From NCBI RefSeq assembly GCF_037201815.1, contig NZ_CP147407.1, positions 1,992,723 to 2,056,722 of the forward strand: a stretch of DNA of 64,000 nucleotides, in the 5' to 3' direction. This document shows, in pieces, positions 37,529-46,851 of the stretch. The first letter of the stretch is position 1. Each line of letters opens with the position of its first letter. Source of the stretch: Metabacillus sp. FJAT-52054. GTDB lineage: Bacteria > Bacillota > Bacilli > Bacillales > Bacillaceae. The translations under genes and the position numbers were made by a program. Below the pieces are notes generated by a model. It ran no database searches. It was given only the letters and a program-made list of their open reading frames with translations, and was not told the origin of the DNA.

Positions 37529-37855
37529 CTATGCATGAATGCGCGCGAATGTTCGAAAATAAGAAGACTGATAGAAGACAGCCATGAGAAAATACTGGAG
37601 CTGACTTTTCCTTTTTATTGTAAGGATCATTAGACTGGTCAGGAAAACAACTTGAGCAGCTAATAAGGAATAAGAATGAACCGGATACGGAATAACCTTA
37701 TCATGATCTGCCGCATGCAGGTCTGGCTCACTAATCTGAATGGATCCTTCTTCAATCATTTTATGTGAAGCTCCGTCACTATGTTGAAAGTGAACATTTG
37801 TCATGAGGAGTGCCGATAGGGTAAACATGAAAAGAATAACCGTATAACGAAACAT
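37529..37855 (-). CDS. Hypothetical membrane protein, histidine-rich outer loop
   Basis: 108 residues: helix 1 about 4-20, an outside loop (HFQHSDGASHK, ISEPDLHAADHDK) with five histidines and several acids, helix 2 about 65-82, and a basic tail. The strong ribosome site AGGAGGTG makes expression likely. The loop could bind a metal, but no motif proves it. Family not recognised. Confidence 0.7.
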   Translation of the reverse strand: MFRYTVILFMFTLSALLMTNVHFQHSDGASHKMIEEGSIQISEPDLHAADHDKVIPYPVHSYSLLAAQVVFLTSLMILTIKRKSQLQYFLMAVFYQSSYFRTFARIHA

Positions 37856-38003
37856 GGCGTCCCATCACCTCCTAATATGGGTATTCTAGCATGATACAAG
37901 AGGGTTGGAAAGAAAAAAAATCTGGACAATGCTTATTCATTTGATATAATAAATCAGGTCATGTTAGGTTTTCTGACATGAAAATACATATTGGAGGCTT
38001 TAT

Positions 38004-39419
38004 ATGGAATTTATCAACGGATTATTTTATGGGTATCTTGATTTACTTTGGAGTAAATTATTAATTTATATGCTCATCATATTAGGAATATTTTTTACCA
38101 TTCGTACAAAGTTTGTTCAATTTCGCCATTTTGGAGAAATGATTAAACTGCTTGGTGATAAAAACATGACTTCAGGCGAAGGAGGCAAAGGAGTTTCTTC
38201 TTTGCAGGCATTCTTTATAAGTGCCGCTTCACGGGTAGGAACAGGGAACATTGCCGGTGTAGCTATTGCCATCGCATTAGGCGGTCCTGGAGCGGTTTTC
38301 TGGATGTGGCTTATAGCGCTAATTGGAATGGCAACTGCATTCGTTGAAAGCACGCTTGCTCAGGTTTATAAAGTGAAAGACGGGGATCAGTACCGCGGCG
38401 GTCCAGCCTACTACATGGAGAGGGCCCTTGGGCAGAGATGGATGGGCATTCTGTTTGCCATTTTGATCACACTATGTTTCGGACTTATCTTTAATGCCGT
38501 CCAAGCGAACACAATCTCTCTTGCATTCGAATCCGCATTTAATGTAAACAAATCGGTCATGGCCGGTGTTTTGGTTATCATCACAGCGTTTATCATTTTT
38601 GGGGGACTAAAGCGAATTGTGGCTGCTACTCAGCTGATCGTACCGGTTATGGCAGGACTGTATATTTTAGTCGCACTGTTCGTCGTAATCATAAACATTA
38701 CACAGGTGCCTGCAGTCATCGGGCATATTTTCTCTTCTGCATTCGGCTTAGACTCTGCAGCAGGCGGAGCTATTGGTGCAGCAATGATGCAAGGAATTAA
38801 ACGCGGATTGTTTTCCAACGAAGCGGGGATGGGGAGCGCACCTAATGCGGCCGCCACCGCACATGTATCTCATCCGGCAAAACAGGGCTTTATTCAATCC
38901 CTTGGTGTATTTTTTGATACGATAATGGTTTGCAGCGCAACAGCATTCATGATTCTTCTTTATGATTTGACACCAAATGCAGACTTGGAAGGCATTCAGC
39001 TTACACAAGCAGCATTGAGCCATCATATTGGAGGATGGGCGCAGATTTTCGTTGCAGTCAGTATTTTCTTATTTGCTTACAGCTCAATCATTGGGAATTA
39101 TTATTACGGTGAAACGAATATTGAATTCATGAATACAAACAAGAACTGGCTTTTGGTTTACAGAATAGCTGTTCTTATTATGGTCGTTTTTGGATCCGTT
39201 TCAGGCTTCAAGTTTGTTTGGGATCTTGCTGATGTATTTATGGGCACGATGGCAATCGTTAACCTGGTAGCCATTACTCTGCTCGCTGGAATTGCGGTAA
39301 AGGTGATGAATCATTATCTGAAACAGCGCAGAGAAGGAATCGAACCGGTATTTACAGAAAAGTCAGTGCCGGGCTTGAAAAACATTGAAGCATGGAATGA
39401 AAATCGACTGGATAAGTAA
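38004..39419 (+). CDS. alsT: AlsT-type sodium:alanine/glycine (AGCS) symporter
   Basis: 471 residues, about eleven membrane helices. Family landmarks: SRVGTGNIAGVAIAIALGG, GGPAYYMERALG, KRGLFSNEAGMGSAPNAAA (the last is the AGCS signature). Takes up small neutral amino acids (alanine, glycine; glutamine is also reported for the B. subtilis homologue) with Na+. It lies downstream of parC as in B. subtilis. Ribosome site GGAGG. Confidence 0.92.
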   Translation: MEFINGLFYGYLDLLWSKLLIYMLIILGIFFTIRTKFVQFRHFGEMIKLLGDKNMTSGEGGKGVSSLQAFFISAASRVGTGNIAGVAIAIALGGPGAVFWMWLIALIGMATAFVESTLAQVYKVKDGDQYRGGPAYYMERALGQRWMGILFAILITLCFGLIFNAVQANTISLAFESAFNVNKSVMAGVLVIITAFIIFGGLKRIVAATQLIVPVMAGLYILVALFVVIINITQVPAVIGHIFSSAFGLDSAAGGAIGAAMMQGIKRGLFSNEAGMGSAPNAAATAHVSHPAKQGFIQSLGVFFDTIMVCSATAFMILLYDLTPNADLEGIQLTQAALSHHIGGWAQIFVAVSIFLFAYSSIIGNYYYGETNIEFMNTNKNWLLVYRIAVLIMVVFGSVSGFKFVWDLADVFMGTMAIVNLVAITLLAGIAVKVMNHYLKQRREGIEPVFTEKSVPGLKNIEAWNENRLDK

Positions 39420-39425
39420 AGACTG

Positions 39426-39458
39426 AAGAGCGCTGTTATGATAAAACAGCGCTCTTTT
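39426..39458 (+). terminator. Terminator of alsT
   Basis: AGAGCGCTGTT and AACAGCGCTCTTTT, 11-bp stem. Confidence 0.9.
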
Positions 39459-39532
39459 AGTTTATCTTTCGCAAAAGAGTGGAAAAATGCTTTAGAATAA
39501 GCAGAAAGAGCGGGAAGAAAGAAGGTCACGGA

Positions 39533-40165
39533 ATGTTTCAGATTTCAAATCTTGTATATAAAGACATACTGTCCATCAGCCATATGGAGATGGAAGAAGG
39601 AAAGGTAACAAGCATTATTGGAGAAAGCGGCGCGGGAAAATCTACTCTGCTGAAAATGCTGAATATTCTTCTATCACCCGACAGCGGGAGAATTCAATAT
39701 AAGAACAGTGACGTTAGTGAGGTAAACGCCATAACCCATCGAAGGGAAGTGGTCATGCTTGCCCAGCAGCCTGTTATTTTTGAAGGATCGGTTGAGGACA
39801 ATCTGCAGATTGGAAGAATCTTTTCTGAAAAAATGCCCGCTTCAACGGATGCACTTAAAAATGTCTTAGCGCTTGTAAAACTGGATAAGGAACTGGATCA
39901 ATCCGCTGAAGATTTATCAGGCGGAGAGAAACAAAGGCTTGCGCTGGCTCGCGTGTATTTAATGGAACCTGAGTGCTTTCTGCTGGATGAGCCTACTTCC
40001 GCTTTGGATGAAGGCACCGAGGATGAAATAGTTCGGACGTTTCTAGAAGCCGTAAAAGGAAAGACAGTCATTATGGTCACCCATTCTAATGAAATTGCAG
40101 AGAAATACAGTGATGCCATCATCACATTAAAAAAGCAAAAAAGGGACAAGACAAATGAAGGATAA
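39533..40165 (+). CDS. ABC transporter ATP-binding protein, FetA/YbbL-like
   Basis: 210 residues, one compact ATPase: Walker A IIGESGAGKSTLL, Q loop MLAQQPVIFEG, signature DLSGGEKQRLALARV, Walker B CFLLDEPTSALDEGT, H-loop MVTHSN. Paired with a FetB-type permease that overlaps its end by 11 bases. In E. coli FetAB exports iron and protects against peroxide. Start ATG 39533, 54 bases inside the open frame, with GAAGG upstream. No signal of Fur control is seen. Confidence 0.85.
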   Translation: MFQISNLVYKDILSISHMEMEEGKVTSIIGESGAGKSTLLKMLNILLSPDSGRIQYKNSDVSEVNAITHRREVVMLAQQPVIFEGSVEDNLQIGRIFSEKMPASTDALKNVLALVKLDKELDQSAEDLSGGEKQRLALARVYLMEPECFLLDEPTSALDEGTEDEIVRTFLEAVKGKTVIMVTHSNEIAEKYSDAIITLKKQKRDKTNEG

Positions 40166-40946
40166 CATGATAAATATCGACTTATGGAGACTCATTGCTG
40201 CGTACGGGTTTATTGTACTGCTTCTTGCCATTGCGAAGAGAAGAGGAATCAGACGAGAGTGGAAAATTATTATAGCCACTACAAGAATGTCTGTGCAGCT
40301 AATTTTAGTAGGCTACATCCTCACATACATATTTGAAAAACCAAATCCGTTTATATCCATTCTGATTGTTTTGATTATGGAAACCTTCGCTATTATTAAT
40401 ATCTACCGGCAAATCGATGAATACTTATCCAAAAAAATGAAATCCGTTATCGCCATTTCCATGTTTTCAGGATCCATTGCAAGCCTTCTGTTCTTCAATT
40501 TTGTCGTGGTTCACTTTGAACCATGGTATGAACCGCGTTACTTCATTCCGATAGCGGGAATGATCATCGGAAACTCCATGACTGGAATTACATTAGGGGT
40601 GAAGAACATGACAGAAGGCATGAGGAAACAAAAGAATTATGTAGAAGGAGCGCTGATGCTCGGAGCTAAGCCTGAGGATGCTTCGAAATCGATTGTCAAT
40701 TCTGCATTTGATTCCGCTATTTTGCCCACATTGAACAACATGCTCGGAATGGGAATTGTCTTTCTACCAGGCATGATGACTGGACAAATTCTTGCAGGTG
40801 CAAGTCCTCTTGTTGCTATTGAGTACCAAATTGTTGTTTTGTTAAGCATTACGGGCAGTACGGCACTGTGCGTGATTCTTTTCATCCAGCTTGGGACAAA
40901 GCTGTTTTTTAACAAAAGAGCCCAGCTTGTTTACAAAGAGGACTAG
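40155..40946 (+). CDS. ABC transporter permease, FetB/YbbM (UPF0014) family
   Basis: 263 residues, about six to seven membrane helices, with the UPF0014 signatures RMSVQLILVGYIL, IAGMIIGNSMTG, LGAKPEDASKS and FLPGMMTGQILAG. Forms the membrane half of a FetAB-like iron exporter with the preceding gene. Substrate assignment rests on family only. Confidence 0.87.
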   Translation: MKDNMINIDLWRLIAAYGFIVLLLAIAKRRGIRREWKIIIATTRMSVQLILVGYILTYIFEKPNPFISILIVLIMETFAIINIYRQIDEYLSKKMKSVIAISMFSGSIASLLFFNFVVVHFEPWYEPRYFIPIAGMIIGNSMTGITLGVKNMTEGMRKQKNYVEGALMLGAKPEDASKSIVNSAFDSAILPTLNNMLGMGIVFLPGMMTGQILAGASPLVAIEYQIVVLLSITGSTALCVILFIQLGTKLFFNKRAQLVYKED

Positions 40947-40993
40947 AACCGGCAGGGACTCCGTCATATTTCTTTTTCAGAATAGAAAAAAAC

Positions 40994-41022
40994 TTGATAA
41001 AATAGAAAAAAACCTTTAAAAT
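40994..41022 (+). promoter_or_regulatory. Promoter of trhO
   Basis: TTGATA (40994-40999), 17 bp, TAAAAT (41017-41022). An ATTTATAT/ATATAAAT hairpin lies between it and the start codon. Confidence 0.6.
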
Positions 41023-41092
41023 ATACTGTTGCTAAGATAAACTGACCTCGAGCATTTATATCTTGCAAATATAAATAGACAGGTGATAATAT

Positions 41093-42067
41093 ATGTCAAC
41101 CAAACCATACAGAGTATTGCTGTATTATAACTATGTAACGATAGAAGACCCTGAAGAGTTTGCTGCAAGCCATTTAGCATTCTGCAAGGAGCTGGAGCTT
41201 AAAGGCCGTATTCTTGTAGCAAATGAGGGGATCAACGGAACGGTTTCCGGCTCATTCGAGCAAACGGAAGCGTATATGAATGCAATGAAAAACGATCCCC
41301 GTTTTGCCGATATGGTCTTTAAAATCGATGAAGCCGATCAGCATGCATTCAAAAAGATGCACGTTCGCCCGAGAAATGAATTGGTGACGCTGCGTCTTGA
41401 GGATGATGTGAATCCTAAAGAAATTACCGGGAAGTATTACAGTCCTAAAGAGTTCCATGAGGCTTTACAGCAGGAAGATACCATAGTTCTTGATGCACGA
41501 AACGATTATGAATATGATCTAGGACATTTTAGAGGCGCAATAAAGCCTGATATTCACGCTTTCCGTGAGCTTCCTGATTGGATTCGCGAAAATAAGGAGC
41601 TGCTGGAAGGCAAAAAAATCCTTACCTACTGCACAGGCGGAATTCGCTGTGAAAAGTTCTCCGGTTTCCTTTTGAAAGAAGGATTTGAGGATGTTGCCCA
41701 GCTTCACGGAGGAATTGTCACTTACGGGAAGGACGCTGAAGTTCAAGGTGATTTGTGGGATGGACAATGCTATGTTTTCGATGAACGCATCAGTGTTCCG
41801 GTTAACCGCAAAGAGCATGTAATCGTCGGTAAAGACTATTTTACAGGCGAACCATGTGAAAGATATACAAATTGTGCAAACCCAGTCTGCAACAAGCAAA
41901 TATTAGCTTCCGTAGAAAATGAAGAAAAGCATTACCGCAGCTGCTCTGAAGAATGCCTTGTACACCCGCGTAACCTTTATGTAGAGGCACACAACCTGAG
42001 CGAAGACGATATTCGCCGTAAACTGGAAGAGCTAAAGCAAGAGAATACTATGCCAGTGATGAGCTGA
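41093..42067 (+). CDS. trhO: TrhO, oxygen-dependent tRNA uridine-34 hydroxylase
   Basis: 324 residues: N-terminal acylphosphatase-like domain (to about 95), central rhodanese domain with the active cysteine in [13 protein letters not shown], and a C-terminal part with several cysteines ([25 protein letters not shown]) that may bind zinc. TrhO forms 5-hydroxyuridine at tRNA position 34. B. subtilis homologue is ybfQ. Ends at a strong terminator. Confidence 0.9.
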   Translation: MSTKPYRVLLYYNYVTIEDPEEFAASHLAFCKELELKGRILVANEGINGTVSGSFEQTEAYMNAMKNDPRFADMVFKIDEADQHAFKKMHVRPRNELVTLRLEDDVNPKEITGKYYSPKEFHEALQQEDTIVLDARNDYEYDLGHFRGAIKPDIHAFRELPDWIRENKELLEGKKILTYCTGGIRCEKFSGFLLKEGFEDVAQLHGGIVTYGKDAEVQGDLWDGQCYVFDERISVPVNRKEHVIVGKDYFTGEPCERYTNCANPVCNKQILASVENEEKHYRSCSEECLVHPRNLYVEAHNLSEDDIRRKLEELKQENTMPVMS

Positions 42068-42078
42068 ATCAAATAAAG

Positions 42079-42118
42079 AAGCCTGCAGGAATTTTTAAAA
42101 TTTCTGCAGGCTTTTTTA
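42079..42118 (+). terminator. Terminator of trhO
   Basis: GCCTGCAGGAATTTT and AAATTTCTGCAGGC followed by T7. Confidence 0.9.
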
Positions 42119-42702
42119 TTTAGTTTGCAGCATATTTTGAAGTTTTCATATCTTATATGGCAACGGAAGAGGAAGGAGAACGCTGATAAACGCCTTCCAA
42201 CAATATATAATTATGTGTTTAAAATGATGAAAAAGTTCTGAGAATCACATGAAAAGATCAGCAATTGAAATGGCTGGCCTTTTTACCGGATTTACACTTT
42301 GGGATCCTAAACGGCTGCTGAGATCTGACAGCTGTGCTTAATTCCGGCACATGCATTCAGAATCCTGGAGCATTAATAAGGAAAAAAGCGGGAACATTTA
42401 TATATAGCAAACTGCAGGTTGAAAATTTCATATAGGGTTATATAGCTGGATACTAAAACGGAAATTTTTTAAATGGTGATATTGTCATTAAACTGGAAGA
42501 TTTACTGAAGGGAATTTCCAGATTAAAGCGGCTCAGCGAGAAAATCTGTATGATCCTAATGGATGGCTGCAGGACAGTTCAGACGAATAATAAGCAGATA
42601 AAAATTAAAGAATCAATCAAAGACAGATTTAATTATAAATAGATTGTAAAAAAAGATACTGATTGATATTGAACTGGATAAAAAATTGGGTGTAAAATTT
42701 CG
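42119..42702. other. Gene-poor, AT-rich stretch (possible decayed sequence)
   Basis: No convincing gene on either strand. The best frame runs without stop from about 42457 to 42639, but has no normal start codon. It encodes KLEDLLKGISRLKRLSEKI and MDGCRTVQTNN, which has amino-acid-like composition. It may be the remnant of a decayed small gene. Nothing else is recognised here. Confidence 0.4.
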
Positions 42703-42745
42703 TTTTGTCTCATTATCTTAAGTATACTTAGGTATTGAGACAAAA
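42703..42745. repeat. 43-bp imperfect palindrome
   Basis: TTTTGTCTCA (42703-42712) and TGAGACAAAA (42736-42745) are exact inverted arms. Between them TAAGTATACTTA forms an inner palindrome, with one mismatch and one bulged base between the two parts. Almost the whole 43 bases can fold as one hairpin. It could be an operator, a transposon end or a transcript structure. Confidence 0.7.
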
Positions 42746-42791
42746 AATGAATTATTTATAGAACTGACTAGAATATATATTATGTTAACTT

Positions 42792-42826
42792 AAAAAATTA
42801 TAAAACACCGGGTTTACCCCAGTGTT
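42792..42826 (-). terminator. Terminator of the VanZ-like gene
   Basis: On the minus strand AACACTGGGG and CCCGGTGTT pair, followed by TTATAATTTTTT. Confidence 0.7.
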
Positions 42827-42846
42827 CATTCGAAGTCAGGTTTTTG

Positions 42847-43839
42847 TTAGTATAATGCTCTTATTTTTTCTCTTATAGTGTTTATAACTTTTTGACCTGA
42901 GTTTACCTCTGTAAGAGTAATATCCCACATGACAGCATTTGTAATTGGATTTGGATCTTTGTTAATTACTTTTATGGTAAGGTCAGTTACGCCATCTAAA
43001 GGGATTTGAAAATTCTCCTCGCCAGTGAATGATAACTCTAACGAATAAATGACTGTTCCGCTACTGATGAATTCTATGTCACTACCTTCTGTTTTTGCAT
43101 CGTTAATTACATCGTCTGGTATGGCGACATAGCCTGATATGTTTTTATATTTGCCATCTAAGTGATACGTGAATTCATTGTTTTTCGTATTATTCCTACT
43201 ATACAGATTTATTTGAGGCGTAACCTTTTTTCGGTCTACTGTAAAGCTGGCCAAGCTTTCGTCCCAATTTACAGACCCATCTTTTACGATCAGTTCATTC
43301 AGAGCTGCGGTTTTCCCTCCCCCTTTTTCTAGATAATTATTGATACCGCCAATAATTATAACAGTACAAAGGGCAAGTCCCATAGCCATTACGAATATTT
43401 TGAAAATCCCTTTTGGTTTATCTCGGTCACCGGTGACTATTTGAAGTGCCGCAAACCCTACCGCAGCACCTAATAAGTTGATTATGATATCGTCTATATC
43501 AAAAGCTCCCAAACCGGAAAACATTTGTAGGATTTCAAGTATTGTAATAGACAAAATAAAAAAGGTTATAAAGCGTCTAAAACTACTTCGAAACAGGAGT
43601 GGAATGATAATCCCAAAAGGTATGAACGCTACAAAATTCCCAAACTGAAAAAACCAATTTTGCAAGTCTCTTCCCATTGGGTAATGCAATTGAATCGCTC
43701 CAGGTATTAGGTTAAATCGCAAGCTGGATTCTTGCCCCAGGGAACCTCTATTGAAACCAAGATACAAGAAATAGAGGATCAAAGCTGTATATAATGTTAA
43801 CAATACAATCGCTATTTTTCGTAACTTTCCTTGATACAT
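42847..43839 (-). CDS. VanZ-domain membrane protein with C-terminal NPCBM-like domain
   Basis: 330 residues. Residues 1 to about 165 form the VanZ unit: five membrane helices, with NLIPGAIQLHYP, FGNFVAFIPFGIIIPLL, EILQMFSGLGAFDIDDIIINLLGA. After the last helix an extracytoplasmic domain (about 195-330) reads like the NPCBM sugar-binding-like fold (KNISGYVAIPDDV, SSGTVIYSLELSF, IPLDGVTDLTIKVI). The fusion suggests a wall- or glycan-related role; VanZ itself is linked to teicoplanin resistance. Start ATG 43839 after AAGGA. Confidence 0.78.
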   Translation of the reverse strand: MYQGKLRKIAIVLLTLYTALILYFLYLGFNRGSLGQESSLRFNLIPGAIQLHYPMGRDLQNWFFQFGNFVAFIPFGIIIPLLFRSSFRRFITFFILSITILEILQMFSGLGAFDIDDIIINLLGAAVGFAALQIVTGDRDKPKGIFKIFVMAMGLALCTVIIIGGINNYLEKGGGKTAALNELIVKDGSVNWDESLASFTVDRKKVTPQINLYSRNNTKNNEFTYHLDGKYKNISGYVAIPDDVINDAKTEGSDIEFISSGTVIYSLELSFTGEENFQIPLDGVTDLTIKVINKDPNPITNAVMWDITLTEVNSGQKVINTIREKIRALY

Positions 43840-44009
43840 AATTACAATCCTTCCTTTTCCGCAGAGACAAGCAAACTGAAACTCCGTAATGACCCTTACA
43901 CACTCTCACATTTTCCAATTATAACATTAATAAACAGTTCCAATTGTCGAGTTTCAGTTTTTAACAACTCTGTTTTACTAATTCTTGTTGAGCTAACCTC
44001 CCGCAAGAT

Positions 44010-44051
44010 AAAAACGGATATAAAAGTGAATTCTTCTTTATATCCGTTTTT
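44010..44051 (-). terminator. Terminator of helD
   Basis: AAAAACGGATATAAA and TTTATATCCGTTTTT are perfect 15-base arms. It could work on both strands. Confidence 0.9.
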
Positions 44052-44064
44052 ATTTCGCGTTGCA

Positions 44065-46386
44065 TTATTGATATTTTGGCTTAAAATCGCATAGAAATGG
44101 ACTCGGTTCCCCAACACTGTACAGCTGCAAATCATGCATTGCCCTTGTGCATGCGGTATAAAACAGTCTCCGCAGGCTCTCATTCCCATATACGTCCGCT
44201 GAAGCGTTATAAATAATAACCGCGTCAAATTCGATTCCTTTTGCTAAATACGCCGGGATCACGATAACGCCTTGCTCATAGTCCATCGACCCGCTCTTCA
44301 TAAGCTTAATTCCATCTATCCCGCTCAAAGACTCGTATGCAGCTGTACTTTCCGCGGCAGATTTGCAAATAACTGCTATAGTGCCGCGTTTTTGTTTCCG
44401 CAATTCTGCAATTTTGGAAGCTATGGAGAGATGTAAATCGGATGGATTGGATACTTGGGTCAATTCCGGTTTCCCGCCATCGCGTTCAAAAGGAGTAATT
44501 TCTTCGCCGTTCGGTACGAGTGTGCGTGTAAATTCGACGATTGGTTTCGTGGATCTGTAGCTGCGGGTTAAATTGATCGCAAAGGTTTCATCAGGGCCAT
44601 ATAAGCTGGTAAGCGTTTGAAAATCAGTCATTTCGTTTGCGTGAGTGAATATGGCTTGATTAAAATCACCGAGTACAGTCATTCTTGCTGAAGGAAATAA
44701 TCGTTTAATAAATTCAAACTGAAAAGGAGAATAATCCTGCGCCTCATCGACAATGACATGTTTAATCGAATTGTTCGTCTGAAAGCCTTGAATGAGCTCT
44801 TTCAATAGCAAATATGGAGTAGCATCCTCGTATAATAGTCTATTTTCATTCAGCATTCTCACTGTCAATTGGCAAATATCCGCCCATTCTTCTGGTGCCT
44901 CCCCATCCATCCATTGGTTGATCTTGCTCGGATCGGTAAAAAACTGTTTATAGATTTCCTTGATGTTAACGAAACGAAAAGCCTTAATCCGTTTTCGCAA
45001 AGGCTTTAACTTCTGGCGGACAATTAAGCGGGCCAGCAATTTAGGCTCCATCTCATAATCATGAATAGACTCGCCTGTATAGCCCCGCTTTTTGGCTAAA
45101 TAAGTATACGCCTTATGATACTCCTCATTGCTAAGCAGTTCGATTTCCTCCTGAACCCATGGCTTCATCTGTTCATGCTTCTCGGCTTCATCTATTTGCT
45201 TCATGAGCCAATCCTTCAATTTCTCAAGCCTGTTGTGAAAACGAAGCGTGGAGTCGCTTGTATAAAACCTTTCTACGATTTGTTTTGCAGTAATTAGCGG
45301 CTTCCCTCTGAAAAATAACTCTTTAAAAATCATTCCTGATGACTCGAGCGACTCCCTGTATAATTGAATGGCCTCATAAAAATGAGCAGCAGCCTTGAAC
45401 CGGATTCCTGATATCCTCGTTTTGTACAACGGGTTATCCGCTGCAGTCAAAACGTATTCCAGCTGATCATATGGGTTTTCTATTTGAAATTCCCTTTCCA
45501 GACGGTAGTCCAAGTATTCCTGGAAGGTAGCCTGCTGCATATTCTCTTCCCCGAGCTCCGGCAATACATTCGATACGTAGCTATTAAACATCGAGTTTGG
45601 TGAAAAAAGAATGATTTGATCGGCATTTAGCATTTCTCTATATTTATAAAGCAGGTACGCAATCCTCTGCAGAGCAGCTGATGTCTTACCGCTTCCTGCA
45701 GCGCCGTGTACGATAAGCATCCTCCCGCGATCATGCCGGATGATCCGGTTTTGCTCTTGTTGAATGGTAGCTACTATACTATGCATTTGTTTGTCAGTAC
45801 CTTTACCGAGCACTTGCTGTAAAATTTCGTCACCAATTGTCAGACTTGTATCGAACATCGATACAATCATGCCGCCGCGAATGAGGTATTGCCACTTTTT
45901 CTCAAGTACGCCCTTTATGTCACCTCCAGGTGTAGCGTACGCGGCAGGTCCTGGCGCGCAATCGTAGTAGACACTTGAGATGGGTGCTCTCCAATCGTAA
46001 ATAAGGAAATGTTCTCCGCTTGGATCCGTGAGTGTAGAAATGCCGATATAAATTCGTTCCGCAAGTGAAGTACCTTCTTCCATAAAATCAATCCGCCCGA
46101 AATATGGAATTTCCTTCATACGCTCCAGCGCAGTTAACCTTTTAGATGCATGCTTGTGGGTGCTTTGGCTAACGGATAAAGCTTGAGCCTCTTGCCTCAA
46201 GCCGATAATGGTCTCGAGATAATCGTCAAACGTATCAAGATTCAGTTTAATTTCATCCCAAAAGTGTTTACGGATATCCACTACTTCCTTTCGGCGCCTC
46301 GAAGTTTCGGCCTCCAATCGATTCATTTGATCTGTTATGGTCTCCATTACACGGTTCACCCGTTCTTGCTCCTGGCGAATATCCAT
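44065..46386 (-). CDS. helD: HelD, RNA polymerase recycling motor (UvrD-like ATPase)
   Basis: 773 residues, the length of B. subtilis HelD. An N-terminal coiled-coil arm (about 1-75) precedes the ATPase: Walker A HGAAGSGKTSAALQ (about 227-240), motif II HVIVDEAQDYSPFQ, GDFNQAIF, and NLTRSYRSTKPIVEF. HelD enters the RNA polymerase channels, strips nucleic acid from stalled polymerase and recycles it; relatives confer rifampicin tolerance. ATG 46386 is chosen by length match; AAAGGAG is somewhat far upstream, and GTG 46401 in the same frame is an alternative. Confidence 0.92.
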   Translation of the reverse strand: MDIRQEQERVNRVMETITDQMNRLEAETSRRRKEVVDIRKHFWDEIKLNLDTFDDYLETIIGLRQEAQALSVSQSTHKHASKRLTALERMKEIPYFGRIDFMEEGTSLAERIYIGISTLTDPSGEHFLIYDWRAPISSVYYDCAPGPAAYATPGGDIKGVLEKKWQYLIRGGMIVSMFDTSLTIGDEILQQVLGKGTDKQMHSIVATIQQEQNRIIRHDRGRMLIVHGAAGSGKTSAALQRIAYLLYKYREMLNADQIILFSPNSMFNSYVSNVLPELGEENMQQATFQEYLDYRLEREFQIENPYDQLEYVLTAADNPLYKTRISGIRFKAAAHFYEAIQLYRESLESSGMIFKELFFRGKPLITAKQIVERFYTSDSTLRFHNRLEKLKDWLMKQIDEAEKHEQMKPWVQEEIELLSNEEYHKAYTYLAKKRGYTGESIHDYEMEPKLLARLIVRQKLKPLRKRIKAFRFVNIKEIYKQFFTDPSKINQWMDGEAPEEWADICQLTVRMLNENRLLYEDATPYLLLKELIQGFQTNNSIKHVIVDEAQDYSPFQFEFIKRLFPSARMTVLGDFNQAIFTHANEMTDFQTLTSLYGPDETFAINLTRSYRSTKPIVEFTRTLVPNGEEITPFERDGGKPELTQVSNPSDLHLSIASKIAELRKQKRGTIAVICKSAAESTAAYESLSGIDGIKLMKSGSMDYEQGVIVIPAYLAKGIEFDAVIIYNASADVYGNESLRRLFYTACTRAMHDLQLYSVGEPSPFLCDFKPKYQ

Positions 46387-46435
46387 ATTCGTACCAAACA
46401 CTCCTTTCCTAAAAATAGGGGTTGACTGGAAAGTG

Positions 46436-46478
46436 AATTTTAGTGTATAATTATTATAGGGATAATTTACACTAAAAT
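46436..46478 (-). promoter_or_regulatory. Inverted repeat spanning the helD promoter
   Basis: ATTTTAGTGTA (46436-46446) and TACACTAAAAT (46468-46478) are exact 11-base inverted arms with 21 bases between. The space contains TATAAT on the minus strand, so the dyad flanks the -10 box of helD and has the layout of an operator. The cognate regulator is not identified. Confidence 0.55.
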
Positions 46479-46609
46479 AATTTTGACGATATATCCCTTT
46501 AAATCTAACATAGTTTCTCCTGTTTATCAATGTGTTTTCCCTATGCTCTCTATGATGAAAATATGTCTTTTGCAGGAAGCGCGCATATATGAAATAGCTT
46601 AATTACAGT

Positions 46610-46658
46610 AAAAAGCCTGATTTCTTAGGATTGACCTTAAGAACACAGGCTTTTTTTA
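46610..46658. terminator. Terminator-like hairpin between helD and the ABC remnant
   Basis: AAAAAGCCTG...TCTTAGG and CCTTAAGA...CAGGCTTTTT pair with small mismatches, T-rich on both strands. Confidence 0.7.
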
Positions 46659-46745
46659 TGTTTTGCAGCGAAAACTGACACGTTCCTCATGGCATGGGGG
46701 TTAGTGAGTAACCTTCACTCCCATTAGGATCTTATAACAAAAATG

Positions 46746-46785
46746 AACGCCAAACCTATAATTATGTCTCCCGGCTTGGCGTTTT
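46746..46785. terminator. Hairpin downstream of the ABC permease remnant
   Basis: AACGCCAAACC pairs with CGGCTTGGCGTT (one mismatch) around a loop of about 15 bases. It fits the end of the minus-strand PadR operon. Confidence 0.65.
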
Positions 46786-46851
46786 CCTTAATCCATATTT
46801 AAATTTTATAAAAAGCTGAGCTTGCATAGCTTGTTGCTTCTTAAATCAATT

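Noticed and set aside
42703..42745. Palindrome as part of a CRISPR array
   Set aside because: Only one copy, no spacers and no cas genes anywhere in the window.
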